From Nocardioides sp. Soil797 (lineage in GTDB: Bacteria > Actinomycetota > Actinomycetes > Propionibacteriales > Nocardioidaceae), in contig LMSR01000015.1 in the NCBI GenBank assembly GCA_001429555.1, positions 171,969-235,968 of the forward strand: a stretch of 64,000 nt of DNA. The letters are read 5' to 3'. Made by a program: the position numbers and the translations under genes. Of this stretch, positions 55,609 to 63,244 are shown piece after piece; the first letter of the stretch is position 1, and each line of letters starts with the position of its first letter. The notes under the pieces are model-generated. The model searched no databases and was not told where the DNA came from. It saw only the letters and a list, made by a program, of their open reading frames with translations.

Positions 55609-56655
55609 ATGACGGGCACGAACAGCGATCCGAACGGCCTCCACCGGGTCCTCGACGAACACGTGGCGCTGCCCCAAGCAGCCCAGCGCCTCGACACCCG
55701 ACGTGAGCTGTGGCCCGACGAGGTGCGCATCCGGGTCGAGAAGCTCAACCTCGACGCCGCGTCGTACCACCAGCTCGAACGCACCCACACCGGCCCTGAC
55801 GGTGCGCCCGACGGTGCGGCGATCAGGGACGCGGTCCTCGACATCGTCGCCACGCGCGGCAAGATGCAGAACCCCGAGACCGGCTCCGGCGGCATGCTCA
55901 TCGGCACCGTGGAAGAGGTCGGGCCCGACGCGACCCTCGACCTCGAGGTGGGTCAACGCGTGGCCACCCTGGTCTCCCTGACCCTGACCCCGCTGGTCAT
56001 CGAGGACGGACTGGCCGCCTGGGACGGCCTGGGGGAGCAGGTGCCCTGCGACGGGTACGCCGTCCTGTTCGGCCGCTCGATCGCAGCCGTCCTTCCCGAC
56101 GACCTCGAGCACGACCTCGCCCTGTCGGTGATGGACGTCTGCGGGGCACCCGCGCTGACCGGTCGCGTCGTCAAGCAGTACGACGCCCCGACGGTGGCGG
56201 TGATCGGCGGTGGCGGCAAGAGTGGCTCACTGTCCTTGGCGGCCGCCCGTCAGTCCGGCGCGGGCCGCACCATCGGCGTCGTCCCCACCGAGGCCGAGGC
56301 GGCCAGGCTCAAGCAGTCCGGGCTGGCCGACGAAGTCGTGGTCGCCGACGCGCTTGACCCACTCGCCCTCCGCACCGCGGTGTCCGCTGCCGGTGGCCCG
56401 GCCGACGTGACCGTGGTCTGCGTCGACGTCCCCGGGTGCGAGGGCGGCGCCATCCTCTCCACCGCCGAGCGGGGCACGGTCATCTTCTTCAGCATGGCCA
56501 CCTCCTTCTCTGCAGCCGCCCTGGGCGCCGAGGGCCTGGCCGCCGACGTGACCATGCTGGTCGGCAACGGATACGTGCCCGGCCACGCGACCTATGCCCT
56601 GGACCTGTTGCGCAGCAACGACGGGGTCCGTGAACTCTTCGAAGGACGGCACTGA
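55609..56655 (+). CDS. kdd: L-erythro-3,5-diaminohexanoate dehydrogenase
   Basis: NAD(P)-dependent deaminating enzyme of 348 residues (EC 1.4.1.11) turning 3,5-diaminohexanoate into 5-amino-3-oxohexanoate. The N-terminal ~150 residues include NPETGSGGMLIGTVEEVGPDA and the Rossmann part has VAVIGGGGKSGSLSLAAARQSG. NPETGSGGM and the fold layout are shared with Kdd of fermenting clostridia as I recall them. Its TGA overlaps the kamD start (TGATG). Confidence 0.9.
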   Translation: MTGTNSDPNGLHRVLDEHVALPQAAQRLDTRRELWPDEVRIRVEKLNLDAASYHQLERTHTGPDGAPDGAAIRDAVLDIVATRGKMQNPETGSGGMLIGTVEEVGPDATLDLEVGQRVATLVSLTLTPLVIEDGLAAWDGLGEQVPCDGYAVLFGRSIAAVLPDDLEHDLALSVMDVCGAPALTGRVVKQYDAPTVAVIGGGGKSGSLSLAAARQSGAGRTIGVVPTEAEAARLKQSGLADEVVVADALDPLALRTAVSAAGGPADVTVVCVDVPGCEGGAILSTAERGTVIFFSMATSFSAAALGAEGLAADVTMLVGNGYVPGHATYALDLLRSNDGVRELFEGRH

Positions 56656-58244
56656 TGACGGCCACCCAGCCCGGCATGCTCGACCTCGACCCTGCCGTGA
56701 TCGCCCGGGCTCGCGACCTGGCGGCCAAGGTAGGGGAGCCCATCGTCGAGCTGACCAAGCAGCACACCACCGTCTCGGTCGAGCGGGCCATGCTCCGCCT
56801 GGGCGGGCTCGAGGGCGCTGACGCCGACGGCACGCCATGGGTGAACCTCCTGCTCGACAGCGTGCGTGGCGACGTCGGCCTCGAGCACGGTGTGGCCCTT
56901 CCGGTGTGGGACGCCTTGCTCCGTGGCGAGGCCGAGGACCTCACCACGCTGGCGCAGAAGGCCTCCGCCGGCTCGGTGCGCTTCCGGCTGCCCGAGGGAC
57001 CGGGCGCCAAGGACGCCGCTCGCGCTTCTCACGCGCAGGTCGCCACCGGCGTACGCCGGATGGACCAGCGCCGCGTCGAGCGCGAGCAGCTGATCCGCGA
57101 CGTCGGCGACGCCCCTCGCAAACCCTGGATCTACCTGATCGTGGCCACCGGCGACATCCATGAGGACATTCCCCAGGCCCAGGCCGCAGCCCGCGAGGGC
57201 GCCGACGTGATCGCGGTGATCCGTTCGACCGGCCAGTCGTTGCTCGACTACGTCCCCGAGGGGGCGACCCGCGAGGGCTTCGCTGGCACCTACGCGACCC
57301 AGGAGAACTTCCGCCTGATGCGGGCGGCGCTCGACGAGACCAGTCGCGAGCTGGGCCGCTACATCCGGCTGACCAACTACGCCTCCGGCCTGTGCATGCC
57401 CGAGATCGCGGCATTGGCGGGGATGGAGCGCCTCGACATGATGCTGAACGACTCCATGTACGGCATTCTCTTCCGCGACATCAACCCGGTCCGCACCTTC
57501 GTGGACCAACGACTGAGCCGCCAGATCCACGCCCGGGCCGGCATCATCATCAACACCGGTGAGGACAACTACCTCACCACCGCCGATGCGGTCGAGGCCG
57601 CGAACACGGTCACCACCAGCCAGCTGCTCAACGAGTTCTTCGCGAAGGAGGCCGGGCTCGACGACTGGCAGCTCGGCCTGGGACACGCGTTCGAGATCGA
57701 TCCCGACGTGCCTGACTCGTTCCGACTCGAGCTGGCCCATGCGATGCTGGCTCGCACCCTGTTCCCCGATGCTCCGCTGAAGTGGATGCCGCCGACCAGA
57801 CACATGACCGGCGACGTGTTCCGCGGCTACCTGCTCGACGGCTTCTTCAACCTGATCGGGGCGATGACCGGACAGGGCATCCTGCTGGTCGGCATGATGA
57901 CCGAGGCCGTGGTGACCCCGTGGCTCTCCGACCGCGACCTGGCCCTGCAGAACGTGCGCTACGTGATGAACGCGGCCGGCAACCTGCACGAGGACTTCCG
58001 GCCGGCTCCGGACGGCTTCATCGCCACTCGCGCCAAGCAGGTGCTGGGCGAGTCGATCGACCTGTTGGAGAAGATCGTCGACCACGCTCCGTCGAATTCA
58101 GGGGCCGGTCTGCTCGACGCGATCGCCGACGGCACCTTCGGCCTGATGAAGCGACCGGCCGACTCCGGTCGTGGGCTCGACGGTGTCGCGAAGAAGTCGG
58201 ACTCCTACTACAACCCGGCCAGCGAGCTCCTGGAGGAGAAGTGA
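56655..58244 (+). CDS. kamD: Lysine 5,6-aminomutase alpha subunit
   Basis: Large subunit (529 residues) of the adenosylcobalamin- and PLP-dependent mutase that moves the 6-amino group of lysine or beta-lysine to C5. The TIM-barrel core includes PWIYLIVATGDIHEDIPQAQAAAREGADVIAVIRSTGQSLLDYVPEG by pattern, and YGILFRDINPVRTFVDQRLSRQI and AGIIINTGEDNYLTTADAV follow. Start and stop both overlap the neighbours by one base, so the complex is made from a coupled mRNA. Confidence 0.94.
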   Translation: MTATQPGMLDLDPAVIARARDLAAKVGEPIVELTKQHTTVSVERAMLRLGGLEGADADGTPWVNLLLDSVRGDVGLEHGVALPVWDALLRGEAEDLTTLAQKASAGSVRFRLPEGPGAKDAARASHAQVATGVRRMDQRRVEREQLIRDVGDAPRKPWIYLIVATGDIHEDIPQAQAAAREGADVIAVIRSTGQSLLDYVPEGATREGFAGTYATQENFRLMRAALDETSRELGRYIRLTNYASGLCMPEIAALAGMERLDMMLNDSMYGILFRDINPVRTFVDQRLSRQIHARAGIIINTGEDNYLTTADAVEAANTVTTSQLLNEFFAKEAGLDDWQLGLGHAFEIDPDVPDSFRLELAHAMLARTLFPDAPLKWMPPTRHMTGDVFRGYLLDGFFNLIGAMTGQGILLVGMMTEAVVTPWLSDRDLALQNVRYVMNAAGNLHEDFRPAPDGFIATRAKQVLGESIDLLEKIVDHAPSNSGAGLLDAIADGTFGLMKRPADSGRGLDGVAKKSDSYYNPASELLEEK

Positions 58245-59026
58245 TGAGTGAGTTCGAGCCCGGCAGGCTGATCCGCCCCTACGGAGACACCACCGGCGAC
58301 GGCATGGTGCAGATCTCCTTCACCCTGCCGATGCCACACTCCAAGGTCGCCGAGGGCGCGGCCGAGCAGCTGGCCAACAAGATGGGCATGGAGCCGGCAC
58401 TGGTCGCCCATGCCAAGCCGATGGGGCCCGACTTCACGTTCTTCGTGGTCTACGGCCGCGTCAACCACCTCGTCGACCCGAGCAAGGTGGAGGTGGTCGA
58501 GCGCGACTACCCACTGTTGACCCCCAAGGAGGTCAACGCCTCCGTCAAGGAGACCCTGCGTCGTCGCATGGTCGTGGTCGGTGGGTGCATCGGCACCGAC
58601 GCCCACACTGTCGGCATCGACGCGATCATGAACATCAAGGGTTTCGCGGGGGAGAAGGGACTCGAGTACTACCGCGAGCTGAAGGTGGTCAACCTCGGTG
58701 CGCAGGTCTCCGTCCCCCAGCTCGTCGACCGCGCCCGCGCCGAGAGCGCCGACGCCGTGCTCGTCTCCCAGGTGGTCACCCAGCGCGACGCCCACATCCT
58801 CAACACCCGCGAGATGTCTGCCGCCTTCCGTGAGTCCTATCCCGCCGCGAAGCGGCCGGTGCTCGTCGTTGGTGGGCCGCGCTTCGACGAGAAGATGGCC
58901 GGCGAGCTCGGGGTCGATCGGGTCTTCTCCCGCGGCACCACCCCGGGCGAGGTGGCCAGCTTCCTGGTCCACCGCATCCTCAACCGTCCGGAGAACCGGA
59001 CCCAACCGAAGCAGGCCGCATCATGA
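58244..59026 (+). CDS. kamE: Lysine 5,6-aminomutase beta subunit
   Basis: Small, B12-binding subunit of 260 residues. DAHTVG at 119-124 supplies His121 as the lower cobalt ligand (DxHxxG), followed by GIDAIMNIKGFAGEKGLEYY and the conserved VVNLGAQVSVPQLV and VSQVVTQRDAHILN of the Rossmann-like B12 domain. The PLP Schiff-base lysine should lie in the loop after the cobalamin motif. Overlaps kal by four bases (ATGA). Confidence 0.94.
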   Translation: MSEFEPGRLIRPYGDTTGDGMVQISFTLPMPHSKVAEGAAEQLANKMGMEPALVAHAKPMGPDFTFFVVYGRVNHLVDPSKVEVVERDYPLLTPKEVNASVKETLRRRMVVVGGCIGTDAHTVGIDAIMNIKGFAGEKGLEYYRELKVVNLGAQVSVPQLVDRARAESADAVLVSQVVTQRDAHILNTREMSAAFRESYPAAKRPVLVVGGPRFDEKMAGELGVDRVFSRGTTPGEVASFLVHRILNRPENRTQPKQAAS

Positions 59027-59421
59027 GCACCGAAGTCGGACTGAAGGTCACCCACCGCCGCTACGTGCCCTACTCCCACGCCCACTACGCCGGGGACCTC
59101 GTCGACGGTGCCTACTCACTCGCGGCCTTCGGCGACGTGGCCACCGAGATGTGCATCCGCACCGACGGCGACGAAGGACTGTTCGCCTCCTACTCCGATG
59201 TGCAGTTCCGCAGTGCGGTGCGCGCGGGCGACGTCCTGGAGATCACCGCCGAGCTGGTCAAGGTCGGCAGCCGCTCGCGTGTCATGCACTTCACGGCGTA
59301 CGTCGTGGCGCGCGGCGCAGCGACCGAAGCACGGCCCGGGGCCGCCGACGTACTCGACCCGCCACTGCTCGCCACCGAGGCGACCGGCACCGTCGTGGTT
59401 CCCCCGCCACGGGGCGCTTAG
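59023..59421 (+). CDS. kal: 3-aminobutyryl-CoA ammonia-lyase (hotdog fold)
   Basis: A 132-residue hotdog protein (EC 4.3.1.14) that removes ammonia from 3-aminobutyryl-CoA to give crotonyl-CoA. RRYVPYSHAHYAGDLVDGAYSLAAFGDVATE holds the conserved start, including His and Asp likely at the active site, and SDVQFRSAVRAGDVLEITAEL is the central strand. Last gene of the kdd-kamD-kamE-kal unit. The enzyme between kdd and kal, Kce, is not encoded here. Confidence 0.9.
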   Translation: MSTEVGLKVTHRRYVPYSHAHYAGDLVDGAYSLAAFGDVATEMCIRTDGDEGLFASYSDVQFRSAVRAGDVLEITAELVKVGSRSRVMHFTAYVVARGAATEARPGAADVLDPPLLATEATGTVVVPPPRGA

Positions 59422-59442
59422 CCGACCGGTAGCCGACCACTT

Positions 59443-59466
59443 CGGCGTGTCCTGCACGACACGCCG
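59443..59466 (+). terminator. Hairpin terminator after kal
   Basis: A perfect 9-bp stem CGGCGTGTC/GACACGCCG with a six-base loop, 22 bases after the kal stop. Confidence 0.6.
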
Positions 59467-59819
59467 GAGCGAGCAGAATTGGTCCCAGAAATTCCTGGAT
59501 CGGGCACCCCATTCTGACCTGCGAAAACACGCGTCGTCGCAGGTCACGGGCTTGTTGACAGGTGCCGGAGCGATGAGTGAAGGTTCCCAAGTCCGTCCAT
59601 GCAGATCGTGATGGAGGACCGGCGTCCAGGTGGTCGTCGAGGACGGTGTGAGCACCACGCGCCGGTCCCGACGACTCGCGGAGGTCGGTACCGCCGCTCG
59701 AGGGCGGATACGGGAGGGCCACGCGCTCCGTAGACAACTTCGCATCGTCGGCCGCCAGTCGTCGGTGAGGAGGTCCGAAGGGTTCGTCGGCCCTCCCGTG
59801 CCTGCATGAGTCGCACCGG
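59467..59819. other. Non-coding gap with two further hairpins
   Basis: No convincing gene. Two more stem-loops are present: GACCTGCGA/TCGCAGGTC (59516-59524 and 59537-59545), and a nested structure with outer stem GGACCGGCG/CGCCGGTCC (59616-59624 and 59660-59668) and inner GTGGT/ACCAC. The part from 59670 to 59819 shows nothing recognisable. A small RNA is possible but unproven. Confidence 0.35.
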
Positions 59820-59831
59820 TAGCCTTGCCGT
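59820..59831 (+). promoter_or_regulatory. Leaderless promoter of lnt
   Basis: TAGCCT (59820-59825) lies six bases before GTG 59832. Confidence 0.5.
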
Positions 59832-61382
59832 GTGGTCCGCATCCTGCTCGCGCTGCTCAGCGGGATCGCGCTGGGACTCGCCTTCGAACCCGTGGCCGTC
59901 GTCGCCCTGCTGCCGATCAGCCTCGCCGTGCTGTTGTGGTGCGTTCACCGCCAAGGAGCCAAGCGCGGTGCCCTGCTCGGACTGCTCTTCGGTCTCGGGT
60001 TCATGCTCACGCTGCTGTTCTGGCTGCGCGTCATCGGGATCGACGCCTGGCTGGCTCTCTCGGGCTTCGAGGCGCTCTACTTCGCCGTGGCCGGCACCGG
60101 CCTGGCCCTCGTCTCCCGACTGCGACTGTGGCCGTTGTGGTCGGCGCTGGTCTGGCTGGCCGTGGAGACCGTTCGTGGCGCCTGGCCGATGAGCGGCCTG
60201 ACGTGGGGGCGTGTCTCCTTCGCCACGATCGACACCCCGTTCGAGCGTTGGTTCCCCTGGATCGGGGCCAGCGGCGTGAGCCTGCTCGTCGTGCTGTGCA
60301 GCGGGATCCTGCTGTGGTGCTGCCTGCAGCGCGTCAAGCGCCGCCAGGTGCTGGCCGGCGGTGTGCTCGGCGGAACCGTGCTGGCGGTCGTCGTCCCGTG
60401 GTTCATCCCGATCCACGCGACCTCCGACCAGCTGCTCACTGTCGCCGTCGTACAGGGCAACGTGCCGGGCAACGGCGACGACCTGCTGGCGCACTACCGG
60501 GAGGTCACCGCCAGCCACATGACCGCCACCCAGGAGCTTGCCGACAAGGTGGCCGCGGGGGAGGAGCCGCGCCCAGACTTCGTGATCTGGCCGGAGAACT
60601 CCACGGCCGTCGATCCCTTCCGCGACGCACAGACCGCCCAGATGCTCACGACCACCTCCTCGATGATCGACGTCCCGATCCTGGTCGGAGCCATCGCGGA
60701 TGCCCCCGACGACGAGCACGTGCTCAACCAGGGCATCGTCTACGACCCCGTGACCGGTGCCGGGGATCGCTACACCAAGCACCACCCGGTCCCGTTCGGT
60801 GAATACATCCCCTATCGCAGTCGTTTCGGCACCGAGAACTTCGGCCGGCTCGCCCTGGTGCCGCGCGACATGCTCAGCGGCACAGGTGTCGACCCGCTCC
60901 GCATCGACGGGGTCAAGGTTGCCGACGTGATCTGCTTCGACGTCGCGTACGACGACACGATCACCGCCCAGGTGCGCAACGGCGCCGAGATGGTCGCCGT
61001 CCAGACCTCGAACGCGATGTTCATCCACACCGGCCAGATCGAGCAACAGTTCGCGATCAGCCGCCTCCGTGCCCTCGAGACCGGTCGCACGGTCGTCGTG
61101 GCCGCGATCAACGGCCGCAGTGGGGTGATCGGCCCCGACGGCAACATCATCTCGGCCATCGAGCCACGCACCCGCGACGTCCTCGTCCAGGAGGTGCAAC
61201 TGGCCTCCGGGACGCCCCCGGCGATGGTGGTCGGCCCGTGGCTCGGACGCCTCGCCGTACCGCTCGCCCTCGGTGCGGCCTTCCACCCACTGCTGTCGTA
61301 TCGTCTGCGCAAGAAGAAGGCCTCGGGCACCTCCACGACGGAATCGCCCGAGACCGCCGTTGAGCAAGGGGAGAGCGCGTGA
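59832..61382 (+). CDS. lnt: Apolipoprotein N-acyltransferase
   Basis: Membrane enzyme of 516 residues that adds the third acyl chain to lipoproteins. Six or seven helices fill about 1-200, followed by an external nitrilase domain: WPENSTAVDP holds the catalytic Glu, KHHPVPFGEYIP the Lys, and VICFDVAYDD the Cys. One more helix precedes the basic C-terminus (RLRKKKA). It overlaps ppm by four bases; in Mycobacterium tuberculosis the two activities sit on one polypeptide (Ppm1). Confidence 0.93.
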   Translation: MVRILLALLSGIALGLAFEPVAVVALLPISLAVLLWCVHRQGAKRGALLGLLFGLGFMLTLLFWLRVIGIDAWLALSGFEALYFAVAGTGLALVSRLRLWPLWSALVWLAVETVRGAWPMSGLTWGRVSFATIDTPFERWFPWIGASGVSLLVVLCSGILLWCCLQRVKRRQVLAGGVLGGTVLAVVVPWFIPIHATSDQLLTVAVVQGNVPGNGDDLLAHYREVTASHMTATQELADKVAAGEEPRPDFVIWPENSTAVDPFRDAQTAQMLTTTSSMIDVPILVGAIADAPDDEHVLNQGIVYDPVTGAGDRYTKHHPVPFGEYIPYRSRFGTENFGRLALVPRDMLSGTGVDPLRIDGVKVADVICFDVAYDDTITAQVRNGAEMVAVQTSNAMFIHTGQIEQQFAISRLRALETGRTVVVAAINGRSGVIGPDGNIISAIEPRTRDVLVQEVQLASGTPPAMVVGPWLGRLAVPLALGAAFHPLLSYRLRKKKASGTSTTESPETAVEQGESA

Positions 61383-62131
61383 CGTACGACGGACTCGGCC
61401 GGGTCGTGATGGTGATCCCGACCTACAACGAATCACTCAACATCGAGTGGATCGTGTCCCGCCTGCGCACGGCGCAGCCCGGTGTCGACGTGATGATCGT
61501 CGACGACAACTCACCCGACGGTACCGGCGACCTGGCCGACAAGCTGGCCGCCGAGGACTCGCAGATCAGCGTCGTGCACCGCACGGAGAAGGCGGGCCTG
61601 GGAGCGGCCTACCTCAACGGCTTCCGGGTCGCGCTCGACGCGGGCTACGACGTCATCGGCGAGATGGACGCCGACGGTTCCCACCAGCCCGAGCAGCTGC
61701 ACCGGCTCCTCGACGCCCTGCGCACGGCTGACCTGGTCATCGGTGCTCGCTGGATCCCCGGCGGCTCCGTGGTCAACTGGCCCAGGTCACGCGAGATCCT
61801 CTCCCGCGGCGGCAACCTCTACGTACGGATGCTGCTCGGTGTGAAGATCAAGGACGCCACGGCCGGCTTCCGCGTCTTCAAGCGAGCCACACTCGAGGCC
61901 ATCGACATCGACAACGTCGAGTCTGCGGGCTACGTCTTCCAGACCGACATGGCCTGGCGGACCCTGCAGGCCGGCCTGACCGTCCGCGAGGTCCCGATCG
62001 AGTTCATCGAGCGGGAGCGGGGTGACTCCAAGATGAGCGGCTCCGTTGCCAGTGAATCGCTCAAGCGGGTCACTCGGTGGGGCCTCCACGAGCGCTGGAA
62101 CCGGATCAAGCGCCGGTTCGGTCGCGGATGA
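61379..62131 (+). CDS. ppm1: Polyprenol monophosphomannose synthase
   Basis: GT2 glycosyltransferase of 250 residues that moves mannose from GDP-mannose to polyprenyl phosphate, the donor for lipoglycan and protein mannosylation. VVMVIPTYNESLNIEWIV, VDDNSPDGTGD and the metal-binding GEMDADGSHQPEQL are diagnostic of dolichol-phosphate-mannose synthases; the end has no membrane anchor. Coupled to lnt through a GTGA overlap. Confidence 0.94.
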   Translation: MTYDGLGRVVMVIPTYNESLNIEWIVSRLRTAQPGVDVMIVDDNSPDGTGDLADKLAAEDSQISVVHRTEKAGLGAAYLNGFRVALDAGYDVIGEMDADGSHQPEQLHRLLDALRTADLVIGARWIPGGSVVNWPRSREILSRGGNLYVRMLLGVKIKDATAGFRVFKRATLEAIDIDNVESAGYVFQTDMAWRTLQAGLTVREVPIEFIERERGDSKMSGSVASESLKRVTRWGLHERWNRIKRRFGRG

Positions 62132-62138
62132 CCCCGTC

Positions 62139-62648
62139 ATGAGCAGACGCCGCAGGATCCCGGTCTGGCTCCTCGCGATCCTGTTCCTCGGGATCCCGTT
62201 GCTTGAGCTCTATGTGCTCATCCAGGTCGGCCAGGTCATCGGCGTCGGCTGGACGATCCTGCTGCTGATCGCCGACAGCATCTTCGGCGGATGGCTGATC
62301 AAGCACGAGGGTGCGCGCGCGTTCCGGGCCCTCAACACGGCCCTGGCCAGTGGGCGGATGCCGGCCAAGGAGCTGGCCGACGGAATCCTCATCCTGGCCG
62401 GGGGCATCTTGATGCTCTCGCCCGGCTTCGTCCTCGACGTGGTCGGGCTGGTGTTGATTCTGCCGTTCACGCGACCCGTGGCCCGCAAGGCCCTCTCGAG
62501 CTTCATCGCGGCCAGGATGATCTCGACCCTGCCGTTCGGTGGGCAGCCCGGCGGACAGCCGGGAGCCGGAAATGACAACCGCCCCCGACCCGGTTCACAG
62601 GGAACCGTGGTCGAGGGCGAAGTCGTCGATGACGACCCGCAGGACTGA
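62139..62648 (+). CDS. fxsA: FxsA family membrane protein
   Basis: A 169-residue protein with three or four helices. LAILFLGIPLLELYVLIQVGQVIG, LIADSIFGGWLIKHEGARAF and GILILAGGILMLSPGFVLDVVGLVLILP are the FxsA core, named for suppression of F-exclusion of phage T7 in E. coli. A Gly/Pro-rich acidic tail follows. ATG 62139 starts just before the basic residues ahead of helix 1. It follows ppm by seven bases. Confidence 0.88.
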   Translation: MSRRRRIPVWLLAILFLGIPLLELYVLIQVGQVIGVGWTILLLIADSIFGGWLIKHEGARAFRALNTALASGRMPAKELADGILILAGGILMLSPGFVLDVVGLVLILPFTRPVARKALSSFIAARMISTLPFGGQPGGQPGAGNDNRPRPGSQGTVVEGEVVDDDPQD

Positions 62649-62668
62649 AACCAGTCCCGGCCCGAGTC

Positions 62669-63058
62669 TCAGGCGGTCGTCTTCTTCTTCCTGGACTTGC
62701 TGGCGCGGTGCAGGTGCGCCGGACCGATCTCTCCACCGCGGAGCAGCTCGAGCCGCTCGCTGAGGATGTCCTCGAGCTCCTTGATGGAGCGACGCTCGAG
62801 CAGCATGTCCCAGTGGGTTCGGGCCGGCTTCTCGGCCTTGGCCTCGGGAAGGATGCCGTCCACGTTGAGGGCGACAGCCCCACACTTGGGGCATTCCCAA
62901 TTGGCCGGGATGTCCGCCTCGACGGACATCGGGACCTCGAACTCGTGTCCCTGCGGGCAGGCATATCCGACCTGCTGACGAGCCGCGAACTCGATGCCGC
63001 GCTCGTCCTCGAAGCTCTGGCCTCCGAGCCGGGCTCCACGCAATGTGCGCTCCGCCAT
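62669..63058 (-). CDS. rbpA: RNA polymerase-binding protein RbpA
   Basis: Actinobacterial transcription factor of 129 residues that stabilises promoter opening with the principal sigma factor. GARLGGQSFEDERGIEFAARQQVGYACPQGHEF is the N-terminal tail and start of the core; CPQGH and WECPKCG provide zinc ligands; and ARTHWDMLLERRSIKELEDILSERLELLRGG is the sigma-interaction domain. A GGAGGT ribosome site precedes ATG 63058. A SigR-type promoter lies upstream. Confidence 0.95.
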   Translation of the reverse strand: MAERTLRGARLGGQSFEDERGIEFAARQQVGYACPQGHEFEVPMSVEADIPANWECPKCGAVALNVDGILPEAKAEKPARTHWDMLLERRSIKELEDILSERLELLRGGEIGPAHLHRASKSRKKKTTA

Positions 63059-63177
63059 GAGCTACCTCCGATTGAAGTCGTTTTTCCTTGCTCGTGAATG
63101 GGACGGCGTTCCGTGGCGAACATGACGCGACCACGATGGGTCGTGCGTCACACCCGCATGAACGCGGTCTTCCTCTT

Positions 63178-63204
63178 CAACGTACGACGCGGGCCAAGGA
63201 TTCC
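63178..63204 (-). promoter_or_regulatory. SigR/SigH-like promoter upstream of rbpA
   Basis: On the minus strand GGAAT (63204-63200), 18 bases, then GTTG (63181-63178) match the redox sigma SigR consensus GGAAT-N18-GTT. Distance to the rbpA start is about 120 bases. rbpA is a known SigR target in Streptomyces. Confidence 0.5.
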
Positions 63205-63244
63205 GTCCTGGGACGAATGTGGTCGACCCCACGTCACCCGTGGT

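Noticed and set aside
59544-61436. A 630-codon minus-strand frame over lnt
   Set aside because: Antisense shadow with low-complexity composition; lnt is intact.
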